The notes below the pieces were generated by a model, which saw nothing but the letters and a program-made list of their open reading frames with translations, was not told the DNA's origin and made no database searches. A stretch of 13,346 bases of DNA from an uncultured Clostridia bacterium (GTDB lineage Bacteria; Bacillota; Clostridia; Christensenellales; Borkfalkiaceae). Of this stretch, positions 7,518-13,212 are shown one piece after another (the first letter of the stretch is position 1; each line of letters starts with the position of its first letter). Both the position numbers and the translations under genes were made by a program. The stretch covers positions 1-13,346 of the forward strand of contig CAKQRE010000033.1 of assembly GCA_934271265.1 (NCBI GenBank). Reading direction: 5' to 3'.

Positions 7518-9035
7518 ATGAAGTTAACGATCGATTATCTCGAAGAAGAACATTTTTTCGGCGGAACGGTAAACGACGGCATTTTTATGCCCTATTCCGC
7601 AGGATTTTCGCGCGACCTGCGCGTGTGGCACGCGGGAAATCAGGCGTCCTCGTTTTTATTGTCGGATAGAGGAAGAGCGATTTATTCGGAAAAACCCTTT
7701 CGATATGAATTCTTTTCCGACCGTGTGGAAGTCGAAGGAGACGATATTTTTGTGGAACGCAACGGCGATACGCTGAAAAGCGCATATACGTCGATGTGTA
7801 AAAAATTTGCTCCCGCGGGGAAGGACACGATCCCTCCCGAGATCATGTTTTCGAGTCCGCAATATAACACGTGGATAGAAATGGAATGGGATTGCACGCA
7901 GGATAAAGTGCTTGAATATGCCGATCGGATCCTTTCACACGGTTATCCGGCAGGAGTTTTCATGATCGACGATTGCTGGTGTCGGGCATACGGAGACTGG
8001 AAGTTCAACGCGGCGTCCTTTCCCGATCCGAAAGCAATGGTAGATAAATTGCATCGGTCCGGGTTTAAGGTCATGTTGTGGTGTTGCCCGTTCGTCAGCC
8101 CCGATACGGCGGTTTTCCGCGAGCTGGAAAAACTCGGCGCGCTCGTAAAAAAATCGGACGGAACGACCGCGATTTCTCATTGGTGGAACGGATACAGTGC
8201 GGTACTCGATCTGACGAACCCGACAGCAACGGCGTGGTTTGAAAAGCAGGCTTCCGCTTTGATGGACGATTTCGGTATAGACGGTTTTAAATTCGACGCC
8301 GCAGACCCCGAATATTATGATGACGACTTTGTGTTTTCCGACGGTTCGGATCGTTCGATGCAGGCGAAAATATGGACTGAGATCGGCGCAAAATACTCGT
8401 TTAACGAATTGCGCGCCGGATTTAACGCGGGGTGGCTTCCCGTTGTCAATCGTCTGCGGGATAAAAATCATTCCTGGGATGACGACGGGTTGAATACACT
8501 GGTTCCCGACGGGATCGCGATGGGTTTATGCGGTTATCAATATCTTTGCCCCGATATGATCGGCGGCGGAATGGTTCCGGATTTTCATCGCGACGGATTT
8601 GTTTTCGACGAGGAATTGTTCGTGCGCTACTGCCAGGTGGCGGCAGTTTTCCCCATGATGCAGTTTTCGCGTGCGCCGTGGAAAGTTTTATCCGAAAAGA
8701 ATCAGAAAATTTGTCTCGATGCGGTCGGATTGCACGGCGATCTGGCGGAGTATATCATACAGACGGCAAAGCGTTGCGCGGCTTCCGGCGAGCCCATGAT
8801 AAGAAATCTCGAATATGCTTATCCTCATAGCGGTTATGCTATGGTGAACGACGAATTTTTGCTGGGGGAAGACGTTTTGGTCGCTCCGCAGTTGAAAAAA
8901 GGTATGAGTACGAGACAGGTGGTCATTCCCGACGGAACATGGGAAGACGTGTCGGGAAAAAAATACCGTAAGGGCAACTATACGGTCGATACGCCGATAA
9001 CGGCGATCCCGGTATTCAGAAGGCTCGACAAATAA
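7518..9035 (+). CDS. GH31 glycoside hydrolase (alpha-glycosidase), short form
   Basis: This is a 505-residue family 31 enzyme that should hydrolyse an alpha-linked glycoside with retention. TWIEMEWD (118-125) and GVFMIDDCW (146-154) open the TIM barrel. FKVMLWCCPFVSPD (183-196), HWWNGYSAVLDLTNP (221-235) and GIDGFKFDAADPEYY (253-267) follow, with Asp260 as the expected nucleophile. HSWDDDG (318-324) holds the likely acid/base Asp. GEPMIRNLEY (424-433) and GEDVLVAPQ (450-458) match the end of the GH31 barrel. I use ATG 7518 and reject a TTG at 7506, because GAGG (7508-7511) is correctly spaced for 7518 and overlaps the GH3 stop. The N-terminal domain is only about 105 residues, much shorter than in classical GH31 alpha-glucosidases. 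No signal peptide is present. Activity could be alpha-glucosidase, alpha-xylosidase, alpha-galactosidase or sulfoquinovosidase; the sequence alone does not decide. It is the last gene of the operon. Confidence 0.9.
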   Translation: MKLTIDYLEEEHFFGGTVNDGIFMPYSAGFSRDLRVWHAGNQASSFLLSDRGRAIYSEKPFRYEFFSDRVEVEGDDIFVERNGDTLKSAYTSMCKKFAPAGKDTIPPEIMFSSPQYNTWIEMEWDCTQDKVLEYADRILSHGYPAGVFMIDDCWCRAYGDWKFNAASFPDPKAMVDKLHRSGFKVMLWCCPFVSPDTAVFRELEKLGALVKKSDGTTAISHWWNGYSAVLDLTNPTATAWFEKQASALMDDFGIDGFKFDAADPEYYDDDFVFSDGSDRSMQAKIWTEIGAKYSFNELRAGFNAGWLPVVNRLRDKNHSWDDDGLNTLVPDGIAMGLCGYQYLCPDMIGGGMVPDFHRDGFVFDEELFVRYCQVAAVFPMMQFSRAPWKVLSEKNQKICLDAVGLHGDLAEYIIQTAKRCAASGEPMIRNLEYAYPHSGYAMVNDEFLLGEDVLVAPQLKKGMSTRQVVIPDGTWEDVSGKKYRKGNYTVDTPITAIPVFRRLDK

Positions 9036-9143
9036 AGTGAAACACGGACAGAAAGGTTTTTTAGGAGAGATCGCCGAAAACCTGCTTGAAAACGATAGGA
9101 TGCAATAGCCGATCGTCGTAATAAAAGGAGCGTTGCTATTTTG

Positions 9144-9192
9144 CGACGCGCAAAAACCCGGCTGTAAATTCGCAGTCGGGTTTTTTGCGTCG
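9144..9192 (+). terminator. Terminator of the glycoside hydrolase operon
   Basis: CCCGGCTG (9157-9164) pairs with CAGTCGGG (9173-9180) around an 8-base loop, followed by TTTTTT (9181-9186). The pairing extends outward through an A tract (9152-9156) against the T tract, and CGACGC (9144-9149) against GCGTCG (9187-9192), giving a 20-base-pair imperfect inverted repeat. The A tract on the left arm means the structure would also work for transcripts coming from the right. It stands about 110 bases after the GH31 stop. Confidence 0.93.
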
Positions 9193-9241
9193 GGTTTAGT
9201 TTCTTCGGATAAAGATTAACTTCGCCGAAATAATACGAAAA

Positions 9242-9293
9242 AAGATCGAAAGGATGACTTTTGCGCGGTTTTTCACGGTAAAAGCCCGATCTT
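9242..9293. repeat. Two-tier inverted repeat in the intergenic region upstream of pckA
   Basis: AAGATCG (9242-9248) is matched exactly by CGATCTT (9287-9293), and inside it CTTTTGC pairs with GTAAAAG with one G-U pair. The inner and outer stems are separated by a lopsided internal loop. On the minus strand the right arm runs straight into TTTTTT (complement of 9238-9243), so it would act as a terminator for minus-strand transcription, although no minus-strand gene is seen to its right. Its function is unknown. The rest of 9036-9336 holds only the operon terminator and short weak hairpins. Confidence 0.45.
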
Positions 9294-9336
9294 AAATAAA
9301 AAGTGTGTTAAATTTCGAAAAACAAAGGAAAAAGGT

Positions 9337-9364
9337 TTGATTTTTTTTCGATATGGTATATAAT
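9337..9364 (+). promoter_or_regulatory. Sigma-A-type promoter for pckA
   Basis: A -35 TTGATT (9337-9342), a 16-base spacer and a perfect -10 TATAAT (9359-9364) are present, in AT-rich sequence. TTTGAT one base earlier would give a 17-base spacer. Transcription should start near 9371. It is the only good promoter between the operon terminator and pckA, and it implies a long untranslated leader. Confidence 0.75.
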
Positions 9365-9370
9365 ATAGAT

Positions 9371-9597
9371 AATGGGTGAGATTGCGGAAATTTTATTTTT
9401 CTTCTGAAAATAAAGGATCCTGCGATTGATAACGCATAACCCCCATGTCGCCGGTTTCCGGATCCGCAAAACGGTGCGGGAAAGGGGATCGTTCCTTCAA
9501 AGCGGGGAAAGGGCAGGCTTTCCGACCGGAAGGACCGGCTTTCGGCGGCAAAAATCAAACGGATAAAAATGAAATTTTTATACAGGAGGTTCTCTCT
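9371..9597 (+). promoter_or_regulatory. Long structured 5' leader of pckA
   Basis: About 225 bases lie between the expected transcription start and the PckA ATG. An AT-only inverted repeat TTTATTTT/AAAATAAA (9392-9399 and 9407-9414) comes first and could be an operator or weak stem. Small GC-rich hairpins follow: TGCG/CGCA (9421-9436), CCGG/CCGG (9451-9461), CCGC/GCGG (9464-9479) and CTTTCC-GACC-GGAAGG (9518-9533). I cannot match it to a known riboswitch class. AGGAGGT at 9584-9590 is the ribosome binding site, 7 bases from ATG 9598. The reading frame is open upstream to 9445, but that stretch has no ribosome binding site and does not look like PckA sequence. Confidence 0.45.
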
Positions 9598-11202
9598 ATG
9601 AAGAAAATCGATTTGGCAAAGTACGGCATTACCGGAACGACTGAAGTCGTTTACAATCCTTCTTACGAAACGTTGTTCGCAGAGGAGACGAAGCCGGAAC
9701 TCGAAGGCTATGAAAAAGGTCGGGTCAGCGAGCTTGGCGCGGTCAACGTGATGACGGGTATTTACACCGGTCGTTCGCCCAAAGATAAATTTATCGTGAT
9801 GGACGACAATTCCAAAGACACCGTCTGGTGGACGTCGGAAGAATACAAAAACGATAACCATCCCGCATCGCAGGAAGCCTGGAAAGCGGTAAAGGATATT
9901 GCGATCAAAGAGCTTTCGAATAAAAAACTTTTCGTGGTAGACGCTTTCTGCGGCGCGAACAAGGATACCCGCATGGCGATCCGTTTCATCGTGGAAGTCG
10001 CATGGCAGGCGCACTTTGTGACGAATATGTTCATCAAGCCGACCAAAGAAGAGCTTGAGAACTTCGAACCCGATTTCATCGTTTACAACGCTTCGAAAGC
10101 AAAGGTCGAAAATTACAAAGAGCTCGGTCTTAATTCCGAAACAGCCGTCATGTTCAACATTTCCAGCCGCGAACAGATCATCGTAAACACCTGGTACGGC
10201 GGCGAAATGAAGAAGGGTATGTTCTCCATGATGAATTATTACCTTCCTTTAAAGGGTATCGCCTCCATGCACTGCTCGGCGAATACCGATCTGAACGGCA
10301 AAAATACCGCTATTTTCTTCGGTCTGTCCGGCACCGGTAAAACGACCCTTTCCACCGATCCGAAGAGACTTCTGATCGGCGACGACGAACACGGTTGGGA
10401 CGATAACGGCGTGTTCAACTTCGAAGGCGGCTGCTATGCGAAGGTGATCAACCTTGACAAAGATTCCGAACCCGATATTTATAACGCGATCAAGAGAAAC
10501 GCTCTTCTGGAAAACGTTACCCTCGACAAGGACGGAAAGATCGACTTTGCCGATAAGAGCGTAACGGAAAACACCCGCGTTTCTTATCCGATCGACCACA
10601 TTAAGAATATCGTTCGCCCCGTTTCCGCCGCTCCCGATGCGAAGAGCGTTATCTTCCTTTCGGCGGACGCATTCGGCGTGTTGCCTCCCGTTTCGATCCT
10701 CACGCCCGAACAGACGCAGTATTACTTCTTGTCCGGTTTCACCGCGAAACTCGCGGGTACGGAACGCGGCATCACCGAACCCACCCCGACGTTCTCGGCT
10801 TGCTTCGGTCAGGCGTTCCTCGAACTTCATCCGACGAAATATGCGGAAGAGCTCGTGAAGAAAATGAAGAAGAGCGGAGCAAAGGCTTACCTTGTCAACA
10901 CCGGATGGAACGGTACGGGAAAACGTATTTCCATCAAGGATACGAGAGGTATTATCGACGCGATCTTAAGCGGCGCGATCAACAAAGCACCCACGAAGAA
11001 GATCCCGTATTTCGGTTTCGAAGTTCCTACCGAACTTCCCGGCGTAGACCCCGCGATCCTCGATCCGAGAGATACCTACGCGAATGCGGAAGAATGGAAT
11101 AAGAAAGCCGTCGACCTTGCCGGCAGATTCGTCAAGAACTTCAAGAAGTATGAGACCAACAAGGCGGGCGAAGCGCTCGTAAAAGCGGGTCCTCAGCTTT
11201 GA
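9598..11202 (+). CDS. pckA: Phosphoenolpyruvate carboxykinase (ATP)
   Basis: The product is a full-length 534-residue cytoplasmic enzyme that interconverts oxaloacetate + ATP with PEP + CO2 + ADP. In gluconeogenic cells it makes PEP; in many fermenters it runs toward oxaloacetate to fix CO2 and conserve ATP on the way to succinate or aspartate. Motifs seen: YTGRSPKDKFIV (56-67) for oxaloacetate binding, GGEMKKGMFS (201-210) and MHCSAN (224-229) with metal-binding Lys and His225, the P-loop GLSGTGKTT (242-250) with Lys248, LIGDDEHGW (259-267) with the metal-binding aspartates, FEGGCYAK (275-282), and NTGWNGTGKRISIKDTRGII (434-453) with adenine- and phosphate-contacting residues. All key residues look intact. 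ATG 9598 was chosen because of the AGGAGGT 7 bases upstream and because the family N-terminus (MKKIDLAKYGI) begins there. The gene has its own promoter and stands apart from the sugar operon, so it is a housekeeping gene that happens to be next door. Confidence 0.98.
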   Translation: MKKIDLAKYGITGTTEVVYNPSYETLFAEETKPELEGYEKGRVSELGAVNVMTGIYTGRSPKDKFIVMDDNSKDTVWWTSEEYKNDNHPASQEAWKAVKDIAIKELSNKKLFVVDAFCGANKDTRMAIRFIVEVAWQAHFVTNMFIKPTKEELENFEPDFIVYNASKAKVENYKELGLNSETAVMFNISSREQIIVNTWYGGEMKKGMFSMMNYYLPLKGIASMHCSANTDLNGKNTAIFFGLSGTGKTTLSTDPKRLLIGDDEHGWDDNGVFNFEGGCYAKVINLDKDSEPDIYNAIKRNALLENVTLDKDGKIDFADKSVTENTRVSYPIDHIKNIVRPVSAAPDAKSVIFLSADAFGVLPPVSILTPEQTQYYFLSGFTAKLAGTERGITEPTPTFSACFGQAFLELHPTKYAEELVKKMKKSGAKAYLVNTGWNGTGKRISIKDTRGIIDAILSGAINKAPTKKIPYFGFEVPTELPGVDPAILDPRDTYANAEEWNKKAVDLAGRFVKNFKKYETNKAGEALVKAGPQL

Positions 11203-11216
11203 TCTTTCCGTCATCG

Positions 11217-11280
11217 GTTGTGTTCTGACAACAGGTCACCGGGGTTTTGAAAATGCCGGGTCGCCGCGGGAAACGCGGCG
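11217..11280. repeat. Stable hairpins in the pckA 3' region
   Basis: GTTGT-GTTCTG-ACAAC (11217-11232) forms a 5-base-pair hairpin just after the pckA stop. CGCCGCG-GGAAA-CGCGGCG (11262-11280) forms a very stable 7-base-pair stem with a purine-rich loop. Neither is followed by a T tract, so neither looks like an ordinary terminator. They may protect the 3' end of the pckA transcript from nucleases or form part of a small RNA; both ideas are inference. Confidence 0.45.
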
Positions 11281-11312
11281 CAACCATCGATAACAGAGTA
11301 AAATAATAGGCT

Positions 11313-11359
11313 ATAAGCCGATCTTCAGGCGATTTTGCGTTGCCCGAGGGTCGGCTTAT
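11313..11359. terminator. Likely terminator between convergent genes
   Basis: ATAAGCCGAT (11313-11322) pairs with GTCGGCTTAT (11350-11359) over 10 base pairs with one G-U, enclosing a 27-base loop that can form a small inner GGC/GCC stem. On the plus strand TTCTATTT follows, an imperfect T-rich tail. On the minus strand the tail reads AGCCTATTATTTT. It sits between the pckA stop and the stop of the minus-strand gene, so it could serve both. Bases 11360-11449 contain only a GCGGAT/ATCCGC inverted pair and no gene. Confidence 0.6.
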
Positions 11360-11449
11360 TTCTATTTGCGGATCGGTTTTTTGGCGTTGCGGGAATACAG
11401 ATCCGCGATGCGGGATACCTTTGTAACCCGATCCGAAAACGGAACTGGG

Positions 11450-12553
11450 TTATTGCGGTTTGATACAGACCCCCGTTTTCGCATCCTGATAAAGCACCCA
11501 ATATCCGTCGTTTTTCAGGCAAAACGGGGAAGAGGGGATAAATGTGCAGAAACGCTCGAGTTCTTCCGGGCGTTTTCCGTATTTGCCCGGAACACCGTAG
11601 CAAAGATAGCTGGGAATTTCTTTTTCGTATAAAACGCCTACGACGTAATACTTGTTTTCGTCAAACGGTATGCGAACCCATTTGCTGTTCGGAATCATGT
11701 TTGTCAGTTCTCGTTCTTCGGGAAAGGCGGTGAAGGTCTTTTCGAGCTCTCCGCGGATTCTTTCGTAGTAATCGCCGCGAAAAGCAGTTGGCTCCACGCC
11801 GTCCGGAGGATCGCTCTCGAAATTGCGGTCTTCTTTCGTTTTCTCGCGATAGAGGTCGTCAGGGTCGCGGCTTTCCATCTTTCGGTTTCCGTCATCGGTT
11901 ATCTCCTTTTCCGTCGTTTCCGTAAATGCAAAGTAATTCTCCGTTGCTACGATTTCATCGTCATATGGTTCGTTTATCGGCTTATAGGGGTCTTTTTTTG
12001 TGTGATCGCTGTTGTTTTGTTCTTCGGGAAAAGCTTTTTTCGGAATCTCTGCGTCGTTTGCTTTTCCGGGGGTAACGTTGTCCGTCACGTCGTCGCCTTC
12101 CGAAGCGGCGTTGTCATCCGGCGTTTTCGCCGCTGCGATCATTTCGTTGTCTTTTTTTGTTTCGTCAGGCGAAAAAGTTTCTTCCGTCTCGCTATCGTGC
12201 GCGTTACCGTGGCGTGAACAAGCCTTCTCATAGTCGTTTCTCATCTCCTTTGCGCCGGGCGCGGTCTTTCCGCTGTTGCCGTATAACAGTGTGGTGATCT
12301 TTTCGTCTTTTTCGGACAGCAGAGCAATGCCGAGATCGTTGCCTTCGGTAACGGGCACGGAAAAACCTTCGTAAAAAGGATGGAATTTAATATCGGGATC
12401 CGCTATGGCGACGATAGTTTTTTCTGCGGGTGCGTTGATCACGGAAATCCGCAGTTTTGCACCTTCGGCGTCGTGATGCACGGTAGCAACGCCGCGCATT
12501 CCGGTGTCGGATCCTTCCGTTTCGCTCAGTAATATTACCTTCGGTTTTTTCAT
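11450..12553 (-). CDS. Uncharacterised protein with acidic disordered linker
   Basis: This is a 367-residue protein of no family I can name with confidence. Residues 1-95 form a compact beta-rich domain (KVILLSETEG, GVATVHHDAEGAKLRISVIN, DLGIALLSEKDEKITTLLYG). Residues about 96-260 are dominated by Glu, Asp, Lys, Thr and Asn with almost no hydrophobic residues, so they are probably disordered. Residues about 261-367 form a second folded domain with KWVRIPFDENKYYVVGVLYE, YLCYGVPGKYGKRPEELERF and NDGYWVLYQDAKTG. There is no signal peptide or membrane segment. I have an impression of similar two-ended proteins in other Clostridia, but no function is known to me. The start ATG (complement of 12551-12553) has GGAGAGG just upstream. 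The gene is alone on this strand, convergent with pckA and divergent from the tRNA gene. The long open frame and the two domain-like ends argue that it is real. Confidence 0.75.
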   Translation of the reverse strand: MKKPKVILLSETEGSDTGMRGVATVHHDAEGAKLRISVINAPAEKTIVAIADPDIKFHPFYEGFSVPVTEGNDLGIALLSEKDEKITTLLYGNSGKTAPGAKEMRNDYEKACSRHGNAHDSETEETFSPDETKKDNEMIAAAKTPDDNAASEGDDVTDNVTPGKANDAEIPKKAFPEEQNNSDHTKKDPYKPINEPYDDEIVATENYFAFTETTEKEITDDGNRKMESRDPDDLYREKTKEDRNFESDPPDGVEPTAFRGDYYERIRGELEKTFTAFPEERELTNMIPNSKWVRIPFDENKYYVVGVLYEKEIPSYLCYGVPGKYGKRPEELERFCTFIPSSPFCLKNDGYWVLYQDAKTGVCIKPQ

Positions 12554-12721
12554 GATCCTCTCCGTTCACGGTGGATTGCACCTCTATTCTAATATATTCT
12601 GTCGGTCGAAAAATGATAACGCAAAGCCGGAAAAACGTTTTTTTGTCGAAACCGCGGAATATTAGACTTTTGACCGGCGTTCGGAATCGGCGGTCGGGTT
12701 TAAAAAACGATTGATTTCGTC

Positions 12722-12758
12722 TCTGCGGGAAAAGAGTTTTCGAGAAATCTGCCGCAGA
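12722..12758. repeat. Nested inverted repeat upstream of the tRNA promoter
   Basis: TCTGCGG (12722-12728) is matched by CCGCAGA (12752-12758). Inside the left half GAAAA-GAG-TTTTC (12729-12741) makes a second hairpin. The element ends 13 bases before the -35 box of the tRNA promoter. It might be an upstream regulatory site or the end of a divergent transcript; nothing settles this. The rest of 12554-12721 shows a 12-base palindrome AAAAACGTTTTT (12631-12642) and no gene. I could not place the promoter of the minus-strand gene with confidence. Confidence 0.35.
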
Positions 12759-12771
12759 TATATAAAAAACA

Positions 12772-12800
12772 TTGACAACCGGAAAGAAATATGGTATGAT
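12772..12800 (+). promoter_or_regulatory. Strong sigma-A promoter for tRNA-Ala
   Basis: A consensus -35 TTGACA (12772-12777), a 17-base spacer and a -10 TATGAT (12795-12800) are present, the last with one mismatch to TATAAT. Transcription should start about 7 bases later, a few bases before the mature tRNA 5' end at 12814. Confidence 0.92.
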
Positions 12801-12813
12801 ATTAAAAGCTGAC

Positions 12814-12889
12814 GGGGTTATGGCGCAGTTGGTAGCGCGTTTGAATGGCATTCAAAAGGTCAGGGGTTCGAATCCCCTTAGCTCCACCA
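12814..12889 (+). tRNA. tRNA-Ala (anticodon GGC)
   Basis: The 76-base gene folds as a full cloverleaf. The acceptor GGGGTTA pairs with TAGCTCC, including the G3-U70 pair that identifies alanine tRNAs. The D arm is GCGC...GCGC. The anticodon stem TTTGA/TCAAA (12840-12844 and 12852-12856) holds the loop ATGGCAT, with GGC at 12847-12849 reading GCC/GCU codons. The T arm is AGGGG-TTCGAAT-CCCCT. Discriminator A12886 is followed by an encoded CCA. It is transcribed alone from its own promoter. Its 3' end may also be an attachment site for the element carrying the integrase downstream. Confidence 0.97.
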
Positions 12890-12891
12890 TC

Positions 12892-12915
12892 TTTGTAGTA
12901 CGAAAAAGCTACAAA
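12892..12915 (+). repeat. Hairpin just after the tRNA
   Basis: TTTGTAG (12892-12898) pairs perfectly with CTACAAA (12909-12915) around a 10-base loop. It begins 2 bases after the encoded CCA and stands just before the terminator, so it lies in the 3' trailer of the tRNA precursor. It could mark where the precursor is cut, or be a recombinase-binding repeat at an attachment site; both are inference. Confidence 0.4.
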
Positions 12916-12919
12916 ACAC

Positions 12920-12955
12920 AAAAAGCACAAGATTTAGTAGGTCTTGTGCTTTTTT
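12920..12955 (+). terminator. tRNA-Ala terminator
   Basis: AAAAAGCACAAGA (12920-12932) pairs with TCTTGTGCTTTTT (12942-12954) around a 9-base loop, and the T run extends to 12955. The A/T symmetry would let it act in both directions. Confidence 0.92.
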
Positions 12956-13099
12956 GTTACTATATTTTGTGATTTGCGCACTTTGCGGAATATTTGAATT
13001 CAGGAGCTGCATTTCAGCACTTTTTTCAAAAAAGGGGGTTTGAACTGTCGATTTCGCCTTAATTTCCGCCTGACACCTACAATTTAATATAAATCTTTT

Positions 13100-13134
13100 A
13101 AGAGAGAACAAGGATAAAAGTTCTCTCTTTTTTT
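13100..13134 (+). terminator. Terminator with no visible gene in front of it
   Basis: AAGAGAGAAC (13100-13109) pairs with GTTCTCTCTT (13120-13129) over 10 base pairs, followed by a T run to 13134. The 144 bases between this and the tRNA terminator contain no credible gene. They contain a short palindrome CTTTTTTCAAAAAAG (about 13019-13033) and a GCTG/CAGC hairpin. The structure may back up the tRNA terminator, insulate the integrase gene, or end an unrecognised small RNA. Confidence 0.85.
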
Positions 13135-13177
13135 ATGCCGTTTCGAGGGGTGATTTCCTATTTACGGTGAGAAAAAT

Positions 13178-13183
13178 TATAAT
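13178..13183 (+). promoter_or_regulatory. Possible -10 element for the integrase gene
   Basis: A perfect TATAAT lies in AT-rich sequence 30 bases before the integrase start codon, but no acceptable -35 box stands 16-18 bases upstream. It comes after a terminator, so some promoter is needed here for the integrase. Confidence 0.3.
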
Positions 13184-13212
13184 AATTAACAGTAAACCAA
13201 AAGGAGTTTTCA

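Noticed and set aside
9037..9108. GTG-initiated 23-codon ORF starting 1 base after the GH31 stop (VKHGQKGFLGEIAENLLENDRMQ)
   Set aside because: It has no ribosome binding site and no recognisable motif, and it is short enough to occur by chance.
9445..9597. In-frame upstream extension of PckA starting at ATG 9445
   Set aside because: No ribosome binding site precedes 9445, the extension is basic and unlike PckA sequence, and ATG 9598 has an ideal AGGAGGT and the family's normal N-terminus.
9292..10014. 240-codon open frame on the minus strand overlapping the pckA promoter and 5' end
   Set aside because: It is antisense to a certain gene, has the Arg/Phe/Ile-rich composition of antisense shadows and resembles no known family.
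12878..13111. 77-codon minus-strand frame across the tRNA 3' end and both terminators
   Set aside because: It runs through the tRNA terminator and a second terminator hairpin, so its codons are explained by those structures, and there is no domain signal.
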